A DNA stretch of 64,000 nucleotides from CAJWOS01 sp964502005 (GCA_964502005.1 CAZCUX010000018.1:1-64000); one strand, 5' to 3'; positions 1-9,506 are shown, numbered from the stretch's first letter. The notes: generated by a model not told the origin, from the letters alone. Numbers and translations are program-made.

Positions 1-164
1 CGGCACCCGACGACAAATAATGACGTTGCGGTCACCATCCTCGCACCACTTGCAATCGGAGGAAATGACAACACAGTTTATGAAGTCAGCCGCTCCCATA
101 ATGATTGCATGATATAATGATATAGTTAGGTTGCAATGTTCCGCCTCTCCCACTGAGTCCCGCG

Positions 165-1523
165 ATGTCAACGACCCTCCCATCATCCCTGATTGACCTC
201 GGCGTACACCCCTTCCGATTTGCGATGTTTCCCGAGAGCCCGGCGATGAATGCCTTCAACCAGTCGGAAGCATGCTATTTGGCTATTTTTTCGACTCCTG
301 GCATCAAAAGCCAAGGTTCGGCGCAAATTATTCTCCAAGACTACGTGGCCGCAATTTATCCCGACGACGTACCCCACATGGCGCAGTACATCGAAGACCA
401 CTTCGCGGCGTGCCAACAGATTGTCCACAAGGCACAAGTGCATACCTTTGCAGGGGGCACTTTTCGCGCTCGCCCGCCCGGCGGCGAATATCGCTGGTAC
501 ACCCTCCGCTCGGCCCTTCACCTTCATCTGGAGAGCGGACTTGTCCTCGCAGAGGGTGCGTTCTTGGACATCACGGCGGAGAAGACCCGTGAGTTGGAGC
601 TCGAAGTCGCCACCCAAACGCTTCGCCGTGAGGTCATGCAGCGAACCCACACCGAGAAACAGCTCGCGAAGGCGCTCGCGGACCTCCAAGCATCGCAACA
701 TGCACAACTACAGCAAGCACGCCTCGCAGCCGTGGGCGATATGGCCGCGGGGATTGCGCATGATTTCAACAATCTCTTGGTTCCCATCGCGTTTGCTGCC
801 GATACGCTCATAGAAATCACGCACGACCCAAACAGCACATATGCGGAGCCAATCAGCACGGACCTCGCGTCTATCGCCGGCGACTTGGCGCACATTTCGG
901 AAGACGGCGCGCGCTTGGTTCGCTCCCTTCGCGCAATGTACCAGCAGGTGAGCGACGAGAACCCCGTGCACACGATTTTCGACGCCAGCACGTTCTTGCA
1001 CAGTCTCGTGCGCCTAACACAACATCGAATTCGCGCGAATGCTCGTGGCTGCATCATTACCGTCGATGTTGACCCAGGCCTGGAGCTTTGTACGAGCGAA
1101 AGCCACCTTCGACAAGCGCTCCTCAACCTCGTGCTGAATGCAGCCGATGCGATGGCCGCAAAACAGGCCAATGGGTCCGGCAAGCTCCGTCTGCGTGCCC
1201 GCCGAAAGCCAGACGAAGGCGCGATTCAAATCGACGTGCGTGACGACGGCATCGGAATGTCACCGCAGGTGTTAGAACGCTGCAAGGAGCGTCATTTTTC
1301 CACGAAGGGCAGCTCCGGGTCAGGCTTGGGACTTGCAAACTCCATCGACATTATCAAGTCCCTGGGAGGAGAGATTTGGATTCGTTCTGTGGAACAGGTG
1401 GGCACCCAAATTTCCGTATTGTTGCCCGCCCATAGCGAAGAAACCACCGCAGAGTTCCTGCTGGAGCCCACCTTGTCGTTTCAGGATGCCTTGTCGACCG
1501 AAGCCTCCGAGCACAGCTCATAA
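165..1523 (+). CDS. PAS-containing sensor histidine kinase
   Basis: A 452-residue histidine kinase with no obvious membrane segment, so probably cytoplasmic. Residues about 45-140 look like a PAS/PAC sensor (ending LDITAEKTRELE). A coiled linker at 140-190 leads to the phospho-acceptor H-box AAGIAHDFNN, with His199. The ATPase domain has the N-box NLVLNAADAM (321-330), the G1 box DDGIGMS (361-367) and the G2 box GSGLGLA (385-391). The HDFNN H-box is typical of kinases related to the NtrB/hybrid group. No response regulator or receiver domain lies next to it, so its partner is elsewhere and the signal is unknown. The ATG at 165 is the first in-frame start. A TATAAT (113-118) lies upstream but has no clear -35 box. 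The family call is firm; the pathway is unknown. Confidence 0.92.
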   Translation: MSTTLPSSLIDLGVHPFRFAMFPESPAMNAFNQSEACYLAIFSTPGIKSQGSAQIILQDYVAAIYPDDVPHMAQYIEDHFAACQQIVHKAQVHTFAGGTFRARPPGGEYRWYTLRSALHLHLESGLVLAEGAFLDITAEKTRELELEVATQTLRREVMQRTHTEKQLAKALADLQASQHAQLQQARLAAVGDMAAGIAHDFNNLLVPIAFAADTLIEITHDPNSTYAEPISTDLASIAGDLAHISEDGARLVRSLRAMYQQVSDENPVHTIFDASTFLHSLVRLTQHRIRANARGCIITVDVDPGLELCTSESHLRQALLNLVLNAADAMAAKQANGSGKLRLRARRKPDEGAIQIDVRDDGIGMSPQVLERCKERHFSTKGSSGSGLGLANSIDIIKSLGGEIWIRSVEQVGTQISVLLPAHSEETTAEFLLEPTLSFQDALSTEASEHSS

Positions 1524-1578
1524 TCGGAGGGTCCTTCCGCCGGCGCTGCTCTGTCTTCCAATAGCGACAAAAGCGCCG

Positions 1579-2187
1579 CTATTTCCACCGCTCGCCATAA
1601 ATTGAGATTCGTCCCTGAAAATCCTCGCGCGCAGCCGCTTCTGCTGACCAAAGCGTCACCGTCGCGCCCTGCCAGTAAGGATACGGCTCTTCAATATAGG
1701 TGCCGACCAGCGCGTCATCGCAAATCACATCCGACGTACACTTGAAAACACAGCCATCGTGGGCGAGCCACCATATATTTATCTGCACAGCGTCACCATT
1801 CTCCGCGATGACAACAGGAGCATTGTCCTCCAACTGAATGCCCCACGACATTGGCACGGCTGCACAACCGTGGGATTGCCAGAGGCTCGCGCCGCCTGGG
1901 CCGTCCGAAGCGTCGAGCACCACGACAGGCTCGACCAACACACCCCAGTCGTCATACAAATACTCGCCCAAGAGCCCGCTGCCTTCCCCGCCGAGGCCAG
2001 GTCGCATCGCGACGACCTCGTCAAAGAACCCAGAAGCATCGCCCGATGCACCGACACAGATTTCGCCGTTGTCTGTTTTGGCCACCGTATGCGAGCAGTC
2101 GCCGGCCGACGTTTTGGGGCCTTTTGGGGTCTCACACCCGGCTCCGATAAAAGCCCCGAGACACAACGCAGTTCCCAACCGTTTCAT
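1579..2187 (-). CDS. Putative lipoprotein, unknown function
   Basis: A 202-residue protein starting MKRLGTALCLGAFIGAGCE, a lipoprotein signal peptide with lipobox IGAGC (Cys18). The mature part is Gly/Asp-rich, has about eight further Cys residues that could form disulfides, and resembles no family I recognise. GAGG sits 6 nt before the ATG (minus strand), supporting the start. It runs convergent with the histidine kinase, leaving 55 nt between them, and divergent from the next lipoprotein gene. It is probably exported and anchored in the envelope. The function cannot be read from the sequence. Confidence 0.75.
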   Translation of the reverse strand: MKRLGTALCLGAFIGAGCETPKGPKTSAGDCSHTVAKTDNGEICVGASGDASGFFDEVVAMRPGLGGEGSGLLGEYLYDDWGVLVEPVVVLDASDGPGGASLWQSHGCAAVPMSWGIQLEDNAPVVIAENGDAVQINIWWLAHDGCVFKCTSDVICDDALVGTYIEEPYPYWQGATVTLWSAEAAAREDFQGRISIYGERWK

Positions 2188-2612
2188 TTATAGCCTCGCT
2201 ATGCCCCCACATGGGCGCAGTTTGAATGATGATCAGCGTATAAAGCTTCGTAAACCGGCACAATCGGGGATTACCTGAAATTGGGAGTCGGAAAACGGCG
2301 ATGGTGACAGCAGTGTCGCGGCGAGCGCTGCCGGCAATGCGCCTTGCGTGCCGAGGAGGGCCAAGGTGGACGACTCCGAGACGCCGACCCACGATCCTAC
2401 GTCTCCTTACCAACATATGCCGTCAACACGTCGTTTTCGACTCCGCCCATCCGCACACGGATCATTCCTATCGGAGAATACACAGAAATTTTCGGACCCA
2501 TCTTGGCGAAATAATCCGATAGGATAGCAGGGCGGCGGCACAAATGACCCAACATTCGTGGATTGGGAACATTGGCTTTGGGCCTGTGCCGACCGAATTC
2601 GAGTAGGAAACG
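2188..2612. other. Divergent intergenic region
   Basis: The 425 nt between two divergent lipoprotein genes must hold both promoters. I see ribosome binding sites at each edge (GAGG for the minus gene, AGGA for the plus gene). I find no convincing -35/-10 pair, RNA gene or repeat. Short open frames here overlap on both strands and have no coding signature. Confidence 0.5.
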
Positions 2613-3401
2613 ATGCACACGCGAATTTCACTCATGTTTCTGTTGCTTTTCCTATTGAACGGCTGCGCCTCGATGGGCCGCTCCAACACGCGGAGGACGA
2701 CAATGGTGTGGCGCAATGCAGACATTTCGCAGTCGAAAGATGGGGACTACCGCAGGACGACTGGGAAATACAAGGTCTATTGCCCGGAGCCTGTTGGACC
2801 GGCGACGACAAACAATGCCACTTCGGTTGTGGTTACCGACCCGACTACCGGCATTTCAGGTACACTTGGCAACACGCAAACCGTGGGGAAGGTGTATGAT
2901 ATGACAAGTGTCGTACAATTCTCTCAGTATGCGCTGTTTATGAACTGTATCGGCTGGGCAAATGGAACCGTCGACTCCGCCGCGTACAGCGAAACAATGG
3001 ACAAGGTTTTGGAATCGACCGCAGACCTGATTAAAGCACAGATTGAAACGGAGACAAAGGCAAAAGTAGATGCTGCAAGCGAAGCTGTCGTATCCAAAGA
3101 AGCCGAGGTTACGGCCATTGAAAAAGCTGAAGACGAGCATGATAAGAAAGTCAAAGAACTCGAAGCTAAGATATCGGAATTGGCAAAGAAGCTGGAAGTA
3201 GCACGACAAAGCAGCTCTCCAGCGGGACAAAAGGCGTTTACGTCAAGCGCAACCATCGATGAAATAACAAAGCTACTGGAGGACCTCCAGGCTCAACTTC
3301 GTTCCAACGTAGCGGAGTTAGAGAAAATCACGGAACTCAAGGATATCAAGCAACAGGAGTTGGAGACCTACAAGGAGCTCTACAACATCGCAGTGGAGTA
3401 A
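2613..3401 (+). CDS. Lipoprotein with C-terminal coiled coil
   Basis: A 262-residue protein. The signal peptide MHTRISLMFLLLFLLNGC has lipobox LLNGC (Cys18). A short globular part (about 30-120) is followed by a long Lys/Glu/Ala-rich stretch with heptad-like spacing from about 130 to 258, strongly predicted to be coiled coil. AGGA lies 5 nt before the ATG. The gene is more AT-rich than most of its neighbours (many AAA, GAA, ATT codons), a possible sign of different origin or of helix composition. The role is unknown; periplasmic tethering or structural scaffolding are plausible inferences only. Confidence 0.8.
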   Translation: MHTRISLMFLLLFLLNGCASMGRSNTRRTTMVWRNADISQSKDGDYRRTTGKYKVYCPEPVGPATTNNATSVVVTDPTTGISGTLGNTQTVGKVYDMTSVVQFSQYALFMNCIGWANGTVDSAAYSETMDKVLESTADLIKAQIETETKAKVDAASEAVVSKEAEVTAIEKAEDEHDKKVKELEAKISELAKKLEVARQSSSPAGQKAFTSSATIDEITKLLEDLQAQLRSNVAELEKITELKDIKQQELETYKELYNIAVE

Positions 3402-3409
3402 ACTGCCGC

Positions 3410-3430
3410 CGCCTGGCGCGGAGGCGTTTT
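3410..3430 (+). terminator. Possible weak terminator
   Basis: CGCCT (3410-3414) pairs with AGGCG (3422-3426) around a 7-nt GC-rich loop, followed by TTTT, 9 nt after the stop of the coiled-coil lipoprotein. The stem is only 5 bp, so this is tentative. Confidence 0.4.
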
Positions 3431-3663
3431 GGGAATGCAGCGCGGACCTCCCGCGGGTATGCACACAGCGGTTCGCCCACCAGAAACATCGACATCAAGT
3501 GCGAATTCTCTCCGCCGCAGTCTTCCTTCGCCTTTCTGCCACAACTACTTCAGCTACATTGACCCAGGGGTGAGGTTCCAGAAATCCCACCAAATGCAGT
3601 GTTCGCCATGCACCCAAAATCCACTGCTTGCCTGTCGAACCCCAGATCGAACGCAGAAAACGA

Positions 3664-3691
3664 TTGACGGTGGAATCGCTCGCGGTACACT
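3664..3691 (+). promoter_or_regulatory. Sigma70-type promoter for the ROK regulator, leaderless start
   Basis: TTGACG (3664-3669), a 16-nt spacer and TACACT (3686-3691). The expected transcription start, about 6-8 nt after the -10 box, falls on or next to the ATG at 3698. That gene has no Shine-Dalgarno sequence, as expected for a leaderless mRNA. Confidence 0.5.
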
Positions 3692-3697
3692 ACCGGC

Positions 3698-4969
3698 ATG
3701 TTTGTTTATTCACCGACCAAACGAAGCCGCCCCCCCGCGAGACGCGACGACCTCCGCTCCCACAACACCGCGCTCTTGCTGCGGGCGTTGTGGGAAGCAC
3801 CCGACGGCGCGGCACGGGTCGACCTCGCGCGCGACAGTGGCCTGAGCCGTGCCACTGTTTCCGCGATTACCGGCGAGCTCATTGACAACGGCTTGGTGCA
3901 CGAAGGCTTGCAACGCGAATCTACGGGAGGACGGCCGGCGCAACTGCTCCAGTTCAACGAGCAGCGCTTCCACCTCGTCGGCATTGAGCTGGGCGCCAGC
4001 CACATCTCCGGCGTGCGTACGGACCTTCGCGGGAAGCTGCTTTGCACCTTGCGCACCGAGCACGACGTACAGGGCGACCCCGAAGGTGCGCTGTGCCGCC
4101 TTGGCCGCCTACTCGACGAGCTTGTGGAAGGTGCGACCGCCCCCGTTCCCGGCATCGGCATCGCCGTGCCTTCGCCAATTCTCGCCGAGCACCCTGGCCG
4201 TTTGTCGCCCGATATTCTGCCACGCTGGCGCGGAATCGACCTCAAGGCTTGGGTAGAGACCCACAGGGGCCTCCCTGCTACCCTCGAAAACGATGCCAAC
4301 CTCGGGGCGCTCGCGGAGCATTGGTGGGGCGTCGGCCGCGGCCTCACCGACTTTGCCTACGTCAAAGTTGCAACGGGCGTTGGCTCCGGCATCATCATCA
4401 ACGGCGACATTTACCGCGGCGCAGGGGGCATTGCAGGCGAAATCGGGCACACGGCAATCGACCCCCACGGCCCCTTGTGTCGCTGTGGCTTGTACGGCTG
4501 TTTAGAGGCCCTCGTGGGCACGCATTCGCTGTTGACGCGCGCACGGGGCATTCCTTCGTTGGCGCAGGCGGTTCCTTCCTGGGCAGATGGTCCTACATTG
4601 CCCGGCTTGATTGACGCGGCTCGCGCCGGCAACCCCGACGCCCGCGAGTTGATTGGGCACGCCGGCCAGTGGCTCGGCATCGCCCTCGCGAACCTCCTCA
4701 ACCTCATCAATCCCGCGTGCATCATCCTCGGCGGCCGCCTCACGCTCGCCGGCGACCTCCTGCTCGCCCCCCTTCGTGCGTCCATGCGGCAACGCGCATT
4801 GTGGACATCCGTGGCCGACACCCGCGTGCTGGTGAGCGATATCGCCGCGGAGCCTGTTGCCTTGGGCGCCGCGACGCTGTTGCTACAAGCCGCATTGTCC
4901 GACCCCTCTACCGTTTTGATGGGAGACGGCACTTCCGCCGACTTCCCGATTTGGCGTGCGCCGGCCTAA
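3698..4969 (+). CDS. ROK-family transcriptional repressor (NagC/XylR type)
   Basis: A 423-residue regulator. An N-terminal winged helix-turn-helix (about 22-75) includes VDLARDSGLSRATVSAITGE. The ROK sugar-kinase-like domain follows, with the acidic motif LENDANLGALAE (196-207), GVGSGIIINGDIYRG (227-241) and the zinc/ROK signature GEIGHTAIDPHGPLCRCGLYGC (His251, Cys261, Cys263, Cys268). In known ROK repressors a sugar bound in this domain releases DNA. It lies 39 nt upstream of, and in the same direction as, the beta-glucan genes, so it most likely represses them and responds to glucose or a beta-glucoside (inference). It has no ribosome binding site and is probably leaderless. A pure sugar kinase is ruled out by the DNA-binding domain. 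Confidence 0.93.
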   Translation: MFVYSPTKRSRPPARRDDLRSHNTALLLRALWEAPDGAARVDLARDSGLSRATVSAITGELIDNGLVHEGLQRESTGGRPAQLLQFNEQRFHLVGIELGASHISGVRTDLRGKLLCTLRTEHDVQGDPEGALCRLGRLLDELVEGATAPVPGIGIAVPSPILAEHPGRLSPDILPRWRGIDLKAWVETHRGLPATLENDANLGALAEHWWGVGRGLTDFAYVKVATGVGSGIIINGDIYRGAGGIAGEIGHTAIDPHGPLCRCGLYGCLEALVGTHSLLTRARGIPSLAQAVPSWADGPTLPGLIDAARAGNPDARELIGHAGQWLGIALANLLNLINPACIILGGRLTLAGDLLLAPLRASMRQRALWTSVADTRVLVSDIAAEPVALGAATLLLQAALSDPSTVLMGDGTSADFPIWRAPA

Positions 4970-5008
4970 CAAGCGCCGCGCATACTACCCCTCACCCTGG
5001 AGGCGCAA

Positions 5009-5806
5009 ATGTCCCGTATTCCCTTGTCCCTCACCCTCCTCGCCGTCACCATCGGCCTGTCCGCTTGTGGTACCAAAGAGACGCCCGCGTCCTCCTCGGG
5101 CACCACCGTGGGTGAAACCACTGAAGAGGCCGACGCTGACACGGACGCGGACACCGACGCGGACACGGATGCTGACACCGACGCCGACACGGATGCCGAC
5201 ACCGACGCGGACACCGACGCCGACACCGATGCGGATACAGACGCCGATACGGATGCTGACCCCGTCAACCTGTTCGTCAACGGCGACTTCGAAGCAGGCT
5301 GGGACGGTAGCTGGTTGATTTGGCCGACCGACCGAAGCAACTACGCGGTCCTTTCCACCGGCGACGCGATGTACCCCGACGACGCGCCCTTCATGGCTGG
5401 CGAGGGCATGAAGTCCATCAAGGTCTACGGCGTCTTTACCGGCGGAGAAACCGAAACGCCCATCTACCAAGAGTTTGCGGCCGCCGAAGGCGAAACGTAT
5501 ACGATTGAAGGCCTCGGTTATATGTATGCCAACGACGCCGTGGGCGAAACCCGCACCTATGCGACGCTTTGGCTCAAATACTTCGACGATTCGTTCACCT
5601 TTTATGGCATGGACGAGTCGGCGCCGGTCACCGCAGGTTCCGACACCAACACGTGGCTGACCTTGACCGCCACAGGTACCGTCCCCGCAGGCGCCACGAA
5701 AGTGCAGGCGGGCCTGAGCTTCTGGCATTGCGTTGGCGAGGTCGCCGATTGTTACGATGGCGGCGGCGTGTACCTCGACGACCTTATGCTTTATAAGGTC
5801 GAGTAA
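5009..5806 (+). CDS. Lipoprotein with Asp-Ala-Asp-Thr linker and carbohydrate-binding-type domain
   Basis: 265 residues. The signal peptide ends at lipobox LSAC (Cys20). Residues about 41-84 are eleven Asp-Ala-Asp-Thr/Pro units forming an acidic linker. The C-terminal ~180 residues begin NLFVNGDFEAGWDGSW, the usual entry to a CBM4/9/22-like jelly roll, and include YTIEGLGYMYA and end GVYLDDLMLYK, also typical of that fold. GGAGG lies 5 nt before the ATG. It is the first gene after the repressor and the next gene starts 3 nt after its stop. It probably displays a glucan-binding domain on the cell surface. The fold call is moderately strong; ligand specificity is inferred from the GH16 and GH1 neighbours. 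Confidence 0.85.
   Translation: MSRIPLSLTLLAVTIGLSACGTKETPASSSGTTVGETTEEADADTDADTDADTDADTDADTDADTDADTDADTDADTDADTDADPVNLFVNGDFEAGWDGSWLIWPTDRSNYAVLSTGDAMYPDDAPFMAGEGMKSIKVYGVFTGGETETPIYQEFAAAEGETYTIEGLGYMYANDAVGETRTYATLWLKYFDDSFTFYGMDESAPVTAGSDTNTWLTLTATGTVPAGATKVQAGLSFWHCVGEVADCYDGGGVYLDDLMLYKVE
5129..5260 (+). repeat. Eleven 12-bp tandem repeats encoding the DADT linker
   Basis: Eleven units of the form GAYGCNGAYACN, differing mainly at third codon positions, encode the acidic Asp-Ala-Asp-Thr linker of the lipoprotein. The synonymous variation suggests selection on the peptide rather than recent slippage. Confidence 0.9.
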
Positions 5807-5809
5807 GCC

Positions 5810-8800
5810 GTGGCCCCCCTGTCGCGGAGCCGCACGTTGCTGGTCTTGGGGATAGCCCTCGGGTTGTCCTCGACGGCCACCGCGCAATCACCGCAACCTG
5901 CCCCGGCATCGACCATCACGGTGGTCAAGGATACCGCTGGGGCGCAGTTGCACGTTGATGGCCAGCCCTTTTTCATCAAAGGGATGAATTGGGGCTATAT
6001 GCCCATTGGCCAAAACTACCGCTATTCTCTATGGACCCAGCCCGACTCCTTCATTGAGACGGTGCTTCATCGAGAAATGGCGATGCTCCGCGACTTGGGC
6101 GTCAACTCGATTCGCCAATATGACGACATCCCTCCCAAATGGGTGGAGTGGATTTTCGAACGGTATGGCATCCGAACGATGGTGAACCCGCTGTTCGGAC
6201 GCTATGGCCTCACCATCAATGGCGTCTGGACCCCCACCGTAGACTACTCCAATCCCCAGCATCGCGCCGCGATTTTGGAACAAACGCTCGCCTCCGCCCA
6301 ACGATTCGCCAAGGTTCCTGGCGTTTTGATGTTTATGCTGGGAAATGAAAACAACTATGGCCTGCACTGGTCAAGTTTTGAAATAGAGGCGCTACCCGCC
6401 GAAGAACAAGGCTCAGCGAGAGCAACACACCTTTATACGCTATTCGGTGAGGCCATCGACGCGATTCATGCGACGGCACCGGGAATTCCCGTCGCTATCT
6501 GCAACGGAGACCTCCAATACCTTGACCTCGTCGCGCAACATGCTGGACAAATGGACCTCTTTGGCACCAATGTCTATCGCGGGGCCTCCGCACGCGACTT
6601 GTACGCGCGCGTGCAACAAGAACTCGGTGTGCCCATCTTTTACAGCGAGTTTGGCGCCGACGCTTTCGATGCAAAAAACCAAGTAGAAGACAGCATTACG
6701 CAAGCGCGCTACGTCCGAAGCCAATGGGAAGACATTTACGAAAACGCCTATGGTCACGGCGTAGGCAACGCAATTGGCGGCTACCAGTTCCAGTGGTCGG
6801 ACGGCTGGTGGAAGCACAAGCAAACCGAAAACCTCGACATCCATGACCCCACCGCAAGCTGGCCCAATGGTGGCTACGTCGAAGATTATGTCGAAGGCCG
6901 CAACAATATGAACGAGGAGTGGTTTGGCATCACGGCCAAAGGCAAACCCGACGCCGATGGTCACTTTTATGTCTACCCACGCCCCGCATATTCTACGCTG
7001 CAGCAAGCCTGGACCCTTGACCCTTACGCAGCCACGACGACCCAAGCAGTCATCGACGCACACTTCGCCGCCATCGACCCTGGTGCTGGCGCGCTCCGCT
7101 ACCACACCGACCGCAACGCGGCCCAAGGCGCAGACCGCACCGACGCATGGGTCATGGGCATGCGCCTCGACCTTACGGGCACCGCCTCCGAAGACAGCAC
7201 ACGCGAAGGCGTTGGCAAGCAACGCTTGGACTACGACCATGGGGAGTCGTTGTATGTGGACCTCGGAATGTCGCCGGCCGACTCTTTGCAGGTCCGCGCG
7301 TCGGTCAACGTCCTTGGAAATGTGGCCCAAAACCCCATCGACCGGCTGTCTTACGAGACCCGCGCCGGAAAACTCCTCTCGTCCCCCGAAACGGCTGTAG
7401 TACCCGCAACCAGCGCCGACGAAGACACCCGCACATTGGCCGAAGAAGCACTGGGAGAGGAGCGGGTACGACTGTACCAAGCCGAGGGCAAGTGGGAGCA
7501 CGACCTGTTCCGTCTCCACGCCTACTACCGGGTCGGTCACTTCCACTGGGGCTACAAGGGCGACTTTTTTGGCCTATACCGTGAGGCTTTTTACGGTGAA
7601 AATATAGACATTTACGATGCCGCGGTCCCCATTGGCACGGAAATCGAGGGCAAAGGAGCGCTAGAAGGCTTGTCTATTGCAGGCGGCCCCCAAGTCTACT
7701 GGGGAGCGAACCCCGCCGTATTTGTCCGCTATGGCCACGCTCTCGGAAAGACCCAAGCAACGTTTATCCACCAAGAAGACCTGGCTGCCCAAGGCGCCGC
7801 CGCAGCCAACCGCGCGATTCCCCAGCTGGTCACGCGCAAGACCACCCTCCACCTCGCGCGCAACCTTGGCGCTCTGCACGTCGACCTGGGCGGCATTGTC
7901 GCAGGCACCGACCGCCTGGGCATGTCCTACGTCGACCCACGCCCCGCGGCGGAAGGCCTGTCTTACCAAGACACAGGCGTGCACCTGCTTGAAGACAAGA
8001 TTCAGTGGGTCGATACGCTCGGCACCAAAGCAAAACTGAGCCTTGAAACCGGACGTACGCACGCCTACCTGCAAGGCGCCGTGCGCGGCTTGGTCGCAGA
8101 TGGAGGGCCTGACGCCACCACCACCTTCACGGGCTGGACGCTCAAAGACGGCGGCCAAGGAAATGGCCTCCAGGCGCTTGGCGGTGTGGCGCTCGACTTC
8201 GGCAAGTTCCAGATTGCCCCCAATTTCTTGGCACAAAAGCCATGGGTAGGGCCGCTACCATCCATTCCCAGCACATTTGATAACGCAACAGGATGGTATT
8301 ACCCTGGCACTGCTGCACGCAACGCGATCGACGACCCCTTTGTCGTCACCGGCAATCGCGAAACGCTCGCTGGCGAGCTCTTGCTCGTGTGGGACCCTAC
8401 CCCTGCCACATGGTTTTGGGCCTGGGACAACCCGCTCCACGAAGATGCGCCGATTGCGTTGGCGGCGGATTTTGTCTACCGGCACCAGCCCACCAGCCGC
8501 GACGCCGCATTCGGCTTCCTCGAAACCGGCGAGCTGTTCGCGTTCTCCGCAGCGCCGCCCCCGTCCGACATCTGGAACGTCACATTGACGATGCTCGCCC
8601 GGCCTGGCCCTGCCCACCGCGTCCAAGTGGGAGCCACCCATGGCCAGGACCAGTCTACCGGCGACGACGCACGTTTGGTCGAGCGGACGGTGGTCAACCT
8701 CGACTGGTGGTGGAACACAACGGCGCTCAAGACCAGCTTTCACTGGAACGACTGGGGCCCCTACGACTTTCACCGCACCTTCAACCTCACGTTCCCCTTC

Positions 8801-8977
8801 CAATCGCGCGTGGACCTCTCTACGGGCGTTCGCGGCTTTGCCCTCGAAGACCACGGCACTCGGCTGGGCTTGCGGTTGAAGTACCGTACCTTCGACGAAA
8901 ACTCGCCAGACCCGCTCCTGTTTGGCGTCGGCGCGCACCAGTTCGAGCTCTTTTCATATTTGTCGTTGCGGATGTGA
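5810..8977 (+). CDS. Clan GH-A glycosidase fused to a beta-barrel-like C-terminal region
   Basis: 1055 residues from a GTG start 3 nt after the preceding stop. There is a Sec signal peptide (cleavage near Ala25-Gln26). Residues about 36-400 form a TIM-barrel glycosidase: GVNSIRQYDD (97-106), acid/base Glu180 in MLGNENN and nucleophile Glu280 in FYSEFGADAF, the arrangement of GH2/GH5-like clan GH-A retaining enzymes. From about residue 430 to the end the protein is rich in alternating polar/hydrophobic strands and Trp/Tyr, and it finishes with an aromatic strand (FELFSYLSLRM), which resembles an outer-membrane beta-barrel. The substrate is probably a beta-glucan, judging from the GH16 and GH1 genes in the locus. 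The glycosidase call is solid; the barrel is an inference and a stack of beta-sandwich domains is the alternative. Confidence 0.85.
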   Translation: MAPLSRSRTLLVLGIALGLSSTATAQSPQPAPASTITVVKDTAGAQLHVDGQPFFIKGMNWGYMPIGQNYRYSLWTQPDSFIETVLHREMAMLRDLGVNSIRQYDDIPPKWVEWIFERYGIRTMVNPLFGRYGLTINGVWTPTVDYSNPQHRAAILEQTLASAQRFAKVPGVLMFMLGNENNYGLHWSSFEIEALPAEEQGSARATHLYTLFGEAIDAIHATAPGIPVAICNGDLQYLDLVAQHAGQMDLFGTNVYRGASARDLYARVQQELGVPIFYSEFGADAFDAKNQVEDSITQARYVRSQWEDIYENAYGHGVGNAIGGYQFQWSDGWWKHKQTENLDIHDPTASWPNGGYVEDYVEGRNNMNEEWFGITAKGKPDADGHFYVYPRPAYSTLQQAWTLDPYAATTTQAVIDAHFAAIDPGAGALRYHTDRNAAQGADRTDAWVMGMRLDLTGTASEDSTREGVGKQRLDYDHGESLYVDLGMSPADSLQVRASVNVLGNVAQNPIDRLSYETRAGKLLSSPETAVVPATSADEDTRTLAEEALGEERVRLYQAEGKWEHDLFRLHAYYRVGHFHWGYKGDFFGLYREAFYGENIDIYDAAVPIGTEIEGKGALEGLSIAGGPQVYWGANPAVFVRYGHALGKTQATFIHQEDLAAQGAAAANRAIPQLVTRKTTLHLARNLGALHVDLGGIVAGTDRLGMSYVDPRPAAEGLSYQDTGVHLLEDKIQWVDTLGTKAKLSLETGRTHAYLQGAVRGLVADGGPDATTTFTGWTLKDGGQGNGLQALGGVALDFGKFQIAPNFLAQKPWVGPLPSIPSTFDNATGWYYPGTAARNAIDDPFVVTGNRETLAGELLLVWDPTPATWFWAWDNPLHEDAPIALAADFVYRHQPTSRDAAFGFLETGELFAFSAAPPPSDIWNVTLTMLARPGPAHRVQVGATHGQDQSTGDDARLVERTVVNLDWWWNTTALKTSFHWNDWGPYDFHRTFNLTFPFQSRVDLSTGVRGFALEDHGTRLGLRLKYRTFDENSPDPLLFGVGAHQFELFSYLSLRM

Positions 8978-8980
8978 CCC

Positions 8981-9505
8981 ATGGACCGCTCTTTCCTCGT
9001 AGGACTGGCCGTTTTCGGCACCGGTTGCGCCTTGGACGCCGGCACATGGCGCACGGGGACCGACCTCACGCAGCTCCGCTTCGACCCATGGAGCGAAGAT
9101 GTCGGCGTCTACCCCGACTCCAGCATTCTCGACGACCCCGCCAACCCCTTCGCCGACTCCCTCGACCCCAACAGCGACCTCAAATGGGACGTGCAAGAAA
9201 GTGGCTGCGACCGCGCCGTCTACTCGTGGGCCACCGCCCTCGCACTGCAACCCACAGGCGAACACCAATACTACACCGCAGCGTGTATGCAAGCCCTATA
9301 CGAAGGCGGTCGCGTAGAGGACGATGACCTTTACCTGGTCTGGACTCTCGCTATTCGTGGCTACGAGCAAGTCATTCTTTCGTTCCCCGATTCCGTCACC
9401 TACGACGCCACAGGCACCCTCGCGTGGGACTTGGCCCCCCTGGCAGAGGCGGGTTTGCAAGCCCTCGGCGCACCCACCGAAACCACCCCCCAGGACGGAG
9501 GCTAA
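8981..9505 (+). CDS. Small lipoprotein of the glucan locus, unknown function
   Basis: 174 residues. The signal peptide MDRSFLVGLAVFGTGC has lipobox GTGC (Cys16). The middle part has a helical, TPR-like stretch (CDRAVYSWATALALQP ... YYTAACMQALYEGG) and the C-terminus is Pro/Thr-rich. It starts 3 nt after the GH-A gene and is followed by the next lipoprotein after 1 nt, so it is co-translated with the glucan genes. A surface or periplasmic accessory role in glucan binding or complex assembly is likely, but no family was recognised. Confidence 0.75.
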   Translation: MDRSFLVGLAVFGTGCALDAGTWRTGTDLTQLRFDPWSEDVGVYPDSSILDDPANPFADSLDPNSDLKWDVQESGCDRAVYSWATALALQPTGEHQYYTAACMQALYEGGRVEDDDLYLVWTLAIRGYEQVILSFPDSVTYDATGTLAWDLAPLAEAGLQALGAPTETTPQDGG

Positions 9506-9506
9506 C

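Noticed and set aside
4985..5887. 300-codon minus-strand frame with Val/Gly/Ile repeats
   Set aside because: Its repeats are the antisense of the DADT linker repeat in the plus-strand lipoprotein.
9324..9506. Upstream extension of the duplicated lipoprotein
   Set aside because: It overlaps the preceding lipoprotein gene in another frame, whereas the ATG at 9507 gives a clean lipobox signal.
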